Assembly: GCA_905234735.1 (NCBI GenBank)
Contig: CAJOJA010000014.1
Span: 1-57,790 of the forward strand
Source: an uncultured Bacteroidaceae bacterium
GTDB taxonomy: Bacteria; Bacteroidota; Bacteroidia; Bacteroidales; Bacteroidaceae
Direction: 5' to 3'
Length of the DNA stretch: 57,790 nt
A program made the translations under genes and the position numbers. Each line of letters begins with the position of its first letter. Positions within the stretch are counted from its first letter, which is position 1. The notes under the pieces were generated by a model. That model was not told where the DNA came from. It saw nothing but the letters and a program-made list of their open reading frames with translations, and did no database searches. Positions 39,775-47,621 of this stretch are shown in pieces.

Positions 39775-42700
39775 TTACTTCAGTAACAACTTCTTGCCAT
39801 TGACCAGATAAACACCCGACTGTCTGGGACGATGGTTCAACATGATTCCATTCAGGGTGTATATCTCTGCATTGTCCAGTTCCTGGGCATTGAGGCTGAG
39901 AATGCCATCGGGGGCCGGGGCAACGACGAGTACGCCTTCGGCCAGTCGGCTTGTATCCCAGGTGAGTCCCATTGCAGCGTTCGGAGAGCAGAGGTCGAAG
40001 GTCAAATCCTTGCTCAGTTCGATGGTTGAAGCATCGAACAGCTGTATCTCGTCGCCCACGTTCAGGGCCAGACTTTCACTGCCCAGCAACGTCAGTTTGC
40101 CATTGAGTTTCAGAACGCCGATGTTTGTAAACTTGCTGTATGCACTCTTCGAAGCGATGTACGACTGAGCATTGCCGTTCACCGTCAGATTCTTGCCACT
40201 GAACTTGAGGTTACCCGTAGCGCTGTTCTCCGTAGCCCCGCTTCGGATAGTAGCATTGGCGGCAACCGTAGTTGCAGAATTGCCCAATGTGCCGCGACCG
40301 CTCAGGATTGCACCGTTGGCAACGGTCAGGGCACCGGTGCCCAACATAATGTCGGTCTTCGAATTGTTCAGGCAAAGCTCGCCCGCCTTAACCTGACAGG
40401 CTCCCTGGAAGTCGCCCGTACCCGTAAACGTCATCTTGCAAGTGCCCACTTTATTGAAGAGCACCTTGTTCGAGGAAGCATTATCCGTGAACTTACCTGC
40501 GAAGGTAAAGTCCTTGCCGTCGGAGTTACCGATGTTCCAGGTATTATTGCCGCTGACGGCACTGCTGTTCTGGAAGTTGGCCACAGGCTGGTTCAGTGTG
40601 CCCGAACCCGTTACAGCTCCGATGGTCATTGCCTTGGCCACGTTTGTCACTCCACAGCCGGCAGCAATGTCGAGGGTTCCATGGGGCATTCCGCTGGTGC
40701 AGTCGAAGGGGAGCCAGATAGTTGTTGTGGTGTGCTTGACCGTTCCCTCAAACTTCGACCAGTCGCCCGAGATGCGGACGCGGCTTACGGTATTGCGAGG
40801 AACGACGGTCAGCGTGCCTTCGCCCGTCAGTTTATTCGTGTAATTGGTATAATACGTATTGGTCAGTTGCCATGTTCCCGACTTGCCCTTCGGAACATTG
40901 ATGGCGTGCGTAGTGGATTGTGTGTCGTCCCACAAAGTTCCACTCTGGAAGACAATGGTCTTGGCTGCATTACCATTGCGCTCGGCTACAGCACCGCCGT
41001 TGATAACCAATGTATCCAACGAACTGTTCGTAGCGAAACAGAGCAATGTGCCCGTACCGCGTTTTTCCAGCAGCGTACCCACGATGGCCTTGTCGGCAGC
41101 GAAGTCGGCAGAGTTGTTGATGACACCACCTTCCCTGCCACGAACGCGAATGGGGGTTCCTGTCTCAACGGCAGCCGTGGTTTGCAGAACAGCTCCGTTT
41201 TCGATGATGAACTTCTGGTTCGAAGTGTTCACGGCTCCCAGATTGCCGTAGGCCTTGTTTTCGTTAGACAGTGTGCTCACCTTCACCGTACCGCCGCTGA
41301 TTATCGTTGCTCCGCTATAGGTATTGTCGTTCGAGATAGTGAGCGTCCCCGTGCCTCGCTTAACCAGCGAAGCTCCACCTGTCAGTGCCCCAGTTCCGTT
41401 GAAAGTATAGGCCTTCGAGCTGTTGACAATAACCGTGTCGGGGTCGAGGTTGCCCGTAAGGGAGACGGTGAACTTCTTGGCCGCATCGTCGAAAATGACC
41501 TTGTCGCCGGTGACGAAGATGTCCTTCTCACCCTCCAAACTCTGGAAGTTCTCGGCATCGGCATAGTTCCAGGTGGTGTTTTCACTACCAGTCCAATAAA
41601 CGATGCCCGGCTCGCGGATGCCTTCGATATTCAAGTAGAGTTTGCCGTCCTCCAGGAGCAACTGTGCCTTCTGGCTGGCGATGCCTTCAATCTTGATGCT
41701 GCTGATGTCGCCCTTAACGGTCTCCATCTCGCCAATCAGATACTTGCCCGCCGTCAACTGCACGGAACCGTCCTGACCATGTACCACGACTTCAAGCACC
41801 GGAGTCAAGTATTTGGGACCCCACTGCTGCCAGACCGAAGTTGTCTTGGCCTCGATGTTCAGCAGTTTGGCATTTATCTGGTCTATCTTCAGGTCCTCGC
41901 TGTAGGCGTTTAGTTTCAGGCGTGAGCCGAAGCCCAGCATCAGCGAGTCGGCATTGACGATGCCCGTGGGGCAGACTGTTGCCCCATAGTCGGCCTTGAT
42001 GCAGCGGAAGGTACCACTGTTGCTATTGAGCGTGGAGTGTCGGTTGAGCCAGAGGGTGCTCTGTTTGAGCGTTCCGTCGAAGTTCAGCGTACCGGCCCAA
42101 ACGTTTGTCGGTCCCGTGTAGGTCATATCCACTTTCGGCAACGAGAGGATGCCGTCGCCCTGCTTGACCAGCGTCATATCGCCCGCGAAAGCACCACCCT
42201 CTACGGTGCAGGTGTAATAAGTATAGTTGATGACGGCCGTTCCGTCGGTCTTGTTGCTATTGGTTCCCTGTACCCACGATGGAACATTGAACGTGGCCAC
42301 ATAGGGATTGGCTCCGTCGGTGACGGTTATCTTGGTGTCGTTCGTCTCGCAGACAATAACGTGCTGGCCCTGATGGGCTGCAGAGATGGAGCCACCGTTC
42401 TGAATCTCCGTGCGTCCCGTCATGGTGTATGGGGGAGGTGCCACAGTGATGCCCTCCATCTGTCCGAGGAAGTAGCTCTTATGAGGCGGCTGGTTGTAGC
42501 CCACACACTGCCAAACCATAGCGTTGCGATACTGGTGGTCGTGCCACAGGGTCGGAATGCGATAGCTGGTGGTCATAGGAGTTGTATAGATACGGATGTA
42601 GGCATTGTCGCTCGTACGTACAACGATTTCCTCGCGCCAGTCACCGATGATGTCGCCTTGGGCACAGGGGTTATTCTTCGAGTCGTTGTTTAGGGCACAA

Positions 42701-44325
42701 CCGTTCGACTGGAACACACGTCCGCCCGTTGTTGTCCAGACTACGGCATCGCGCATGGTTCCCGGACTGTCCAAAATGCCTTCAACGAGGTCGCCTGTCC
42801 AGTAGATGCGGGAATTCAGATGACTCCAGAAGAGCCCATCGTTGGTGCCGCTCGTTGAGGGAACGCCGCTGCCCGTGAGCTCCTTGTCGGCCACTGAGGA
42901 AATAAGTCCAGAGTTGACACTACGCCCCATGCAGCCGGGGAAGGAATTCGAGAAGTTGCCCATCAGTCCGCGTCCGTCATCGTTTGTGCCTTTCGAACGA
43001 TAGTATATCTTGGAGGTCGTGGCATTGCGGTAGTTGTTGTTGGGTTCATCCTCGTTACAGGCAAAGAACTCCAGTCCCTTGCGATAGGGGTCGAAGTCGC
43101 CGCAGTGCTGGGCATCTCCGTGTCCCAAGCCCGTGGTGCTAAGTCCTTTGCCGTTGTCGTCGATGACCATCGAACCGAAGACTATCTCATCGCGCCCGTC
43201 TTCGTCCACATCGGCGATACCGAAATTATGGTAACCATTACCGAACCAAGGATCGTTCCATCCGCCATTGTTGGCCCAACGCCAGCGCTCGGTCAGCGTA
43301 TGGGTTACGGAATCTACGTCCAAAGCCACCATTTTGTGGCGCGTATAGCAACCGCGGCCAAGGAAAATGCTGGGCTTACGTCCATCAAGGAAAGGCGCAC
43401 CGAAGTAGTGCTTGCAGGAACGATGGCCCGTATCGTTCTTGCCCCATGCCGTTCCATAGTCGGTCTCGCCCGACTCGAAGCGAGCTAAAGGATAAGTTGA
43501 GGGCGTGAAGGCCGTAGCCGCATTTTCGCAGCCATAGGGGACACCCGTCAGTCCGTTGATATAGAGCAGATATTCATTGCCCTCGCGAGTGTATTCATCG
43601 CGCGGGGCCACGTAGTTCATCTTACCGATGTTGATGGCGCGACCGTCGGCCGTATGGAATATCATGTTGTCGGCACCGCGCATCAGCCCTTCGGCGCGTC
43701 CGTCCTGGTCCCAGTCAAACAGGACCATGTCCCACTGCTCGTCGGGACCGGCCATCATGTTGGGGCCGAGGTCTATCCACCACAGGAGTTCGCCCTTCAG
43801 GTTGTAACACTCGTAGTGGTGGAAGCAGGTGGTGTTGGAGGCATTGCGGATGTCGCCCGAGTAGTTACGTTTAAGGATGAATTCCGTGATGCCGTCGCCG
43901 TCCACATCGCCCATCGAGATATCGTTGATGTAGTACTGCGAGGTTACGTCATTGCCGTTGCGGTCCTCAACCTTGGCCACGGGTATCTCCTTATACCCAC
44001 TGCTCCAGCGGGTCACCTCATCACTTGCCAGTTCCGGCTTCTCCTCACCGCGCACCACGGGTATCACCTTATACTTGGTAGAAGCGCCGCCCCCTGTGTG
44101 GTTGAAATTGGAAGCCGTCAGACCCGACTTCAACAACGAGCCGTTGGCATAGAGGTTATAGGTCACGCCATAGTACTCTTCGGCAAAAATACGCCAGCTG
44201 ACCAGATTACCAGAACTTGCCGGAACGGCCACGAGGCCACGGTCGAGCTTGTCCGTCACTCGCTGCGCATAGTTTGCCTGGGCAAACGTCAGCAGGAGAA
44301 CTGAAATCCATAAAATACGTTTCAT
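39775..44325 (-). CDS. PL11 rhamnogalacturonan lyase fused to autotransporter-type beta-strand repeats
   Basis: A 1516-residue exported protein. Signal peptide to about residue 20. Residues about 22-640 form the PL11 eight-bladed propeller that cleaves rhamnogalacturonan I by beta-elimination. Calcium-type loops (GDVDGDGITEFIL, FDWDQDGRAEGL, ADVDEDGRDEIVFG) and GDIIGDWREEIVVRT are present. Residues about 640-1450 are beta-helix repeats of the autotransporter-associated type (LVKRGTGTLTISNDNTYSGA, then TIISGGTV, and variants). The end (EIYTLNGIML...GVYLVNGKKLLLK) resembles the C-terminal sorting-like tail of the DUF6055-like protein. PL11 enzymes are usually about 600-650 residues, so the C-terminal 800 are an addition. 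No autotransporter barrel is present. It lies 22 bp after murF. Confidence 0.88.
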   Translation of the reverse strand: MKRILWISVLLLTFAQANYAQRVTDKLDRGLVAVPASSGNLVSWRIFAEEYYGVTYNLYANGSLLKSGLTASNFNHTGGGASTKYKVIPVVRGEEKPELASDEVTRWSSGYKEIPVAKVEDRNGNDVTSQYYINDISMGDVDGDGITEFILKRNYSGDIRNASNTTCFHHYECYNLKGELLWWIDLGPNMMAGPDEQWDMVLFDWDQDGRAEGLMRGADNMIFHTADGRAINIGKMNYVAPRDEYTREGNEYLLYINGLTGVPYGCENAATAFTPSTYPLARFESGETDYGTAWGKNDTGHRSCKHYFGAPFLDGRKPSIFLGRGCYTRHKMVALDVDSVTHTLTERWRWANNGGWNDPWFGNGYHNFGIADVDEDGRDEIVFGSMVIDDNGKGLSTTGLGHGDAQHCGDFDPYRKGLEFFACNEDEPNNNYRNATTSKIYYRSKGTNDDGRGLMGNFSNSFPGCMGRSVNSGLISSVADKELTGSGVPSTSGTNDGLFWSHLNSRIYWTGDLVEGILDSPGTMRDAVVWTTTGGRVFQSNGCALNNDSKNNPCAQGDIIGDWREEIVVRTSDNAYIRIYTTPMTTSYRIPTLWHDHQYRNAMVWQCVGYNQPPHKSYFLGQMEGITVAPPPYTMTGRTEIQNGGSISAAHQGQHVIVCETNDTKITVTDGANPYVATFNVPSWVQGTNSNKTDGTAVINYTYYTCTVEGGAFAGDMTLVKQGDGILSLPKVDMTYTGPTNVWAGTLNFDGTLKQSTLWLNRHSTLNSNSGTFRCIKADYGATVCPTGIVNADSLMLGFGSRLKLNAYSEDLKIDQINAKLLNIEAKTTSVWQQWGPKYLTPVLEVVVHGQDGSVQLTAGKYLIGEMETVKGDISSIKIEGIASQKAQLLLEDGKLYLNIEGIREPGIVYWTGSENTTWNYADAENFQSLEGEKDIFVTGDKVIFDDAAKKFTVSLTGNLDPDTVIVNSSKAYTFNGTGALTGGASLVKRGTGTLTISNDNTYSGATIISGGTVKVSTLSNENKAYGNLGAVNTSNQKFIIENGAVLQTTAAVETGTPIRVRGREGGVINNSADFAADKAIVGTLLEKRGTGTLLCFATNSSLDTLVINGGAVAERNGNAAKTIVFQSGTLWDDTQSTTHAINVPKGKSGTWQLTNTYYTNYTNKLTGEGTLTVVPRNTVSRVRISGDWSKFEGTVKHTTTTIWLPFDCTSGMPHGTLDIAAGCGVTNVAKAMTIGAVTGSGTLNQPVANFQNSSAVSGNNTWNIGNSDGKDFTFAGKFTDNASSNKVLFNKVGTCKMTFTGTGDFQGACQVKAGELCLNNSKTDIMLGTGALTVANGAILSGRGTLGNSATTVAANATIRSGATENSATGNLKFSGKNLTVNGNAQSYIASKSAYSKFTNIGVLKLNGKLTLLGSESLALNVGDEIQLFDASTIELSKDLTFDLCSPNAAMGLTWDTSRLAEGVLVVAPAPDGILSLNAQELDNAEIYTLNGIMLNHRPRQSGVYLVNGKKLLLK

Positions 44326-44347
44326 AATGATTGTTGGTTAGAAGTTA

Positions 44348-45643
44348 TCAAAGTAGTTCGGGCAACTGGAACAGCTTAGTACCGTTGCTGCCCTTAATTA
44401 ATATCGTTAATCCCTGCAGAGGATGCTGCTTCAGCTCCTCCTTCACCGCTTCCACGTCGGCAAACAGGCGGAAGTCGGTCTGCGTGTGTGCAAAGTTGTC
44501 GCCCACGAGCCACACCTCTGCCCCACTCTCGCGGGCTATGTCCACGACGTGTTGGTGCTCCTTTGCCGAGTCGGCTCCCAGTTCGCGCATATCGCCCAGA
44601 ATCATCATCTTGCGCTCGGCCTGGATTCGACGGAAGTTGTCGAGCGCTGCAGCCATAGAGGTGGGATTGGCATTATAGGCATCGATGACGAGACGGTTCC
44701 GGCCCGTGTCGCGGAACTCCGACCGATTGTTGGTGGGCTGGTAGTCGGCCAATGCCTGGTTTATCAAGCTGAAAGGCACTCCGAACTGCACCCCGACGGC
44801 CACCGCCGTCATCAGGTTGTGTATGTTGTAAGCACCGATGAGATGCGTCTGCACCACTTGCCAGCCGATATGCTCCTGCCGATAGCGGAACTTGACGAAG
44901 GGGTTGCACTCCACCACTTCGCCCCAGACCTCTGCACCAGGGGCCCCCGTCAGTCCGTAGCGGACGGCAGGCATATCAGCGGCCATCTCCACCAGGTTCT
45001 CGTCCGAGGCATTGAGGAAGATTCCTATCCGGTTCTCGCGACGGATGTAGTCGTACAGCTCACCCTTGGTCCGCTTCACACCCTCAAATGAGCCGAATCC
45101 CTCCAGGTGCGCGCGGCCGACATTGGTAATCAGCCCCATGTCTGGGTCAACGATGCGGGCCAGGAAGGCTATCTCTCCCGGATGGTTGGCCCCCGTCTCG
45201 ATGATGCCGAACCCTCCGTCGTCCTGCAGCGTCAACAAGGTCAGGGGCACACCGATGTGGTTGTTCAAGTTACCCTGCGTCCACTGCACCGGTGCAATGG
45301 TCTGCAAGACGGCCGCCACCAGTTCCTTCGTGGTCGTCTTGCCGTTTGTGCCCGTTATTTGCAATATCATCTTGTCCGGCATCTGCTCGCGGTGGTAGTG
45401 GGCCAACTGTTGCAGGGTCTCCAGCACATTGCCGACAAGGATATACCGGTCGTCCTTCGCCACCCTGGCATCGTCCACCACGGCCACGCTACAACCGCTC
45501 TCCAGCGCCTTCTCGGCATACTGGTTGCCGTCGAATGTCTCTCCCTTCAGGGCAAAGAACATTGACCCGCGCGGCGTGCGCCGACTGTCCGTCGTCACCA
45601 CACCGTGACGACGAAAAACTTCGTATATTTGTTCAATATTCAT
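44348..45643 (-). CDS. murF: UDP-N-acetylmuramoyl-tripeptide--D-alanyl-D-alanine ligase MurF
   Basis: Cytosolic ATP-dependent ligase adding D-Ala-D-Ala to the peptidoglycan precursor. The N-terminal Mur domain (TDSRRTPRGSMFFALKGE), the ATP motif ITGTNGKTTTKE (about residues 115-126), the central NNRSEFRD and YNANPTSM motifs and the final KGSNGTKLFQL are present. Length 431 is normal. It has its own promoter (45667-45697). Other mur genes are not adjacent; instead the PL11 lyase gene follows. Confidence 0.95.
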   Translation of the reverse strand: MNIEQIYEVFRRHGVVTTDSRRTPRGSMFFALKGETFDGNQYAEKALESGCSVAVVDDARVAKDDRYILVGNVLETLQQLAHYHREQMPDKMILQITGTNGKTTTKELVAAVLQTIAPVQWTQGNLNNHIGVPLTLLTLQDDGGFGIIETGANHPGEIAFLARIVDPDMGLITNVGRAHLEGFGSFEGVKRTKGELYDYIRRENRIGIFLNASDENLVEMAADMPAVRYGLTGAPGAEVWGEVVECNPFVKFRYRQEHIGWQVVQTHLIGAYNIHNLMTAVAVGVQFGVPFSLINQALADYQPTNNRSEFRDTGRNRLVIDAYNANPTSMAAALDNFRRIQAERKMMILGDMRELGADSAKEHQHVVDIARESGAEVWLVGDNFAHTQTDFRLFADVEAVKEELKQHPLQGLTILIKGSNGTKLFQLPELL

Positions 45644-45666
45644 GTTCTATAAACACATAAATCGGT

Positions 45667-45697
45667 CAAAGATACGAAAAAAAAAACAATGCACCAA
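45667..45697 (-). promoter_or_regulatory. Promoter of murF
   Basis: On the minus strand TATCTTTG (45667-45674) with TTGG (45694-45697) 19 nt upstream; the spacer holds a ten-base T run. 24 bp before the ATG. Confidence 0.55.
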
Positions 45698-45736
45698 GCC
45701 AAAAACACTTTTTATGGCAAAATGCAAGTTCCGGAG

Positions 45737-46939
45737 TTATTTGCTCAGGTGTACGCGCAGCCCAACTTCAATGGAGGGAGTAAGCGGATGCTCCTTGTAG
45801 TAGTGTCTTAGCGAAGTACCGTCGTCGAAGTAATAGCCAAGAGAAGGTTCCAGGTATAGCCCAGCCATGCGATGGAAGAGGAATTCTGCACCTGCAGAGG
45901 CATAGACCGACCACTGCCAGGGACGTTCGTTCAGGCATTTCTCCACCATCGCACCACCCGAAACGTAGACTTGGAAGTGGGCATTGCTCCACAACTGGCA
46001 GCCCACGCCCAGGGGTATGCCCAGGTAGTGGAGGTGCTGCTCGCGTAGGGTCTGGTCGTAGAGGGGGATGGTAAACCGGGAGTGTAGATAGATGTAGTGC
46101 AACCCCGTGGTCAGGCTCAGGCGCCGTGTGAGTTGGTATTGCAGATTCACACCGAAGCGCACGGGCAGATAGTGCTTTGTAACGTAGTCGGTGAGTGCAT
46201 AGAAGTTCTGTTGCGAACTCGGTGCCAGGAGAGCGTCGTTGTCGCTACGCGAACAGGCATAGTAGATGCGGTCTTCGCGATGCAGGGTCTGTGCCTGGGC
46301 CAGCATTCCCGAGCCATCCAAGCCTATAGACAGACGAGGACTCTTGTCCTTTTTCAGTTCTGCAACTGTCCTCTCCTGCTCATCCGCGAGGGGGAGGGTC
46401 TTGGTGGCAACAAGCCTTTCCGTGTTACGAACGGGATGATTCTGTCTTTCTGTCTCGACGGCTACCGACGATGCCGTATCCGTAGGGACAGAGATAACAT
46501 CTGCAGAGAGCACTGCATCCGTGTCTTCGACAACGATGGACGCAGGTTCGGCTTTCACCGTCTGGCTCGACCTTACAGGTTCGGCTTTGGCAATGTATGT
46601 CTGGTCTGTCTTTTTCTCGATAATAACAGGTTCCGTCGCTTCTTTTTCAGCATTATTCGCCAAGGCCAAGTCGTTGCCCCCCATGGGGGAGCCGGAGGGG
46701 GCTGTAGGTACGATGGGGGAGTTGGTGGGGAACCTATACCAGGCAAACAGTCCCACCAGTGCCAGCACCACAGCAGCTGCCACGCCCCAACGCCACAAGC
46801 GGGGAAGAAAAACTGTCCGCTGTGCCGGTTCAGGAGCAAGACCCATCTGCTCCGAGACAGCCTCCCAGAGCCCTGTCGGCGGGGTTGCCTGATGCCCTGC
46901 CAACATTGTGTTCAGTTTTTTCGTCCAGTCTTCTTTCAT
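45737..46939 (-). CDS. Anti-sigma-like membrane protein with a C-terminal beta-barrel-type domain
   Basis: A 400-residue protein: cytoplasmic N-terminus (about 1-48), one transmembrane helix (WGVAAAVVLALVGLFAWYRF, about 51-70), a long Val/Thr/Glu-rich linker (about 71-210), then about 190 residues of alternating beta strands (RFGVNLQYQLTRRLSLTTGL, YLEPSLGYYFDD, IEVGLRVHLSK) like the PF13568-type outer-membrane beta-barrel. Two GC-rich palindromic elements lie in the linker. It overlaps the upstream ECF sigma gene by 4 bp, so the N-terminus probably binds that sigma factor. A single chain with both an inner-membrane helix and a barrel-like domain is unusual; how it sits in the envelope is not clear. 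Confidence 0.75.
   Translation of the reverse strand: MKEDWTKKLNTMLAGHQATPPTGLWEAVSEQMGLAPEPAQRTVFLPRLWRWGVAAAVVLALVGLFAWYRFPTNSPIVPTAPSGSPMGGNDLALANNAEKEATEPVIIEKKTDQTYIAKAEPVRSSQTVKAEPASIVVEDTDAVLSADVISVPTDTASSVAVETERQNHPVRNTERLVATKTLPLADEQERTVAELKKDKSPRLSIGLDGSGMLAQAQTLHREDRIYYACSRSDNDALLAPSSQQNFYALTDYVTKHYLPVRFGVNLQYQLTRRLSLTTGLHYIYLHSRFTIPLYDQTLREQHLHYLGIPLGVGCQLWSNAHFQVYVSGGAMVEKCLNERPWQWSVYASAGAEFLFHRMAGLYLEPSLGYYFDDGTSLRHYYKEHPLTPSIEVGLRVHLSK
46370..46405. repeat. GC-rich micro-element in the anti-sigma-like gene (second copy)
   Basis: CCTCTCCTGCTCATCCGCGA followed by GGGGGAGGGTC. Encodes TLPLADEQER on the minus strand. Confidence 0.45.
46674..46734. repeat. GC-rich palindromic micro-element in the anti-sigma-like gene
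   Basis: CCCCCATGGGGG palindrome, then GAGCCGGAGGGGGCTG, and a second GGGGGAGTTGGTGGGGAAC block. Encodes PTNSPIVPTAPSGSPMGGND just after the membrane helix, frame preserved. Confidence 0.7.
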
Positions 46940-47478
46940 ACGCTCTTGTTTGTGAGTTCCTTGATTCGTTGGGCCAACATCCGTTTGGCATGATGGAATT
47001 GCGAGGCCGAGGTGGTCTCGCGTATGCCCAGAAGTTGGGCTATTTGTCGGTGTGAAAGGTTTTCGAAGACGTAGAGATTCAGGACCGTGCGGTAGCCGTC
47101 GGGCAGTTGGCTGATGAGCCGATGCAGCTGGTCGGGCATGATGTTTTCTACGTCTGGTTCCTCGTCGGGCACTGCCAGCATGTTTTCATCGGCCAGCGGC
47201 TCCATGGGCAGTCGGCTCTGCTGTTTCAGAAAGCGCAGGGCTTCGTTCACCACGATGCGGGTCATCCAGGCCCGAAACGACGGCTCGTCGCGATATTCGA
47301 ATGTGGGCAGTGCCGTGAAAATCTTCACGAAACTGTTCTGCAAGACATCCTTGGCATCGCTCTCGTCCGGCACGTAGCGGTAGCAGACCGATGCAAGACG
47401 CCCTACGTATATTTCGTAGAGTTGGCGCATTGCCTGCTGGTCGTGGTTGCGTATGCGACTGACGAGTATTTCTGACAT
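46936..47478 (-). CDS. ECF-type RNA polymerase sigma factor
   Basis: A 180-residue sigma-70 family protein with region 2 (LYEIYVGRLASVCYRYV, SDAKDVLQNSFVKIFTAL, FRAWMTRIVVNEALRFL) and region 4 (LPDGYRTVLNLYVFENLSHR, then QIAQLLGI). It lacks long insertions, unlike the sigma factor at 25130. It is translationally coupled to the membrane protein gene downstream (ATGA overlap), forming a second sigma/anti-sigma pair. Confidence 0.92.
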   Translation of the reverse strand: MSEILVSRIRNHDQQAMRQLYEIYVGRLASVCYRYVPDESDAKDVLQNSFVKIFTALPTFEYRDEPSFRAWMTRIVVNEALRFLKQQSRLPMEPLADENMLAVPDEEPDVENIMPDQLHRLISQLPDGYRTVLNLYVFENLSHRQIAQLLGIRETTSASQFHHAKRMLAQRIKELTNKSV

Positions 47479-47511
47479 CCTCTATTACCTCTATTTCTGT
47501 CTTATGAACAT

Positions 47512-47519
47512 CAAAAATA
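47512..47519 (-). promoter_or_regulatory. Possible promoter element of the ECF sigma gene
   Basis: TATTTTTG on the minus strand fits TAnnTTTG, 33 bp before the ATG. The upstream element is not clear. Confidence 0.35.
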
Positions 47520-47621
47520 AGGAAATCTTGTATCGATTTGCATATTTTTTTGTAATTTTATCGCTGTTCGATGCAATATTCTCGCATTTCTACGATTATT
47601 AAGGCAAAAGAACATATAAAA

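Noticed and set aside
40681..41913. Long open frame (410 codons) opposite the PL11 fusion
   Set aside because: Composition artefact of the repeat region; no homology-like pattern.
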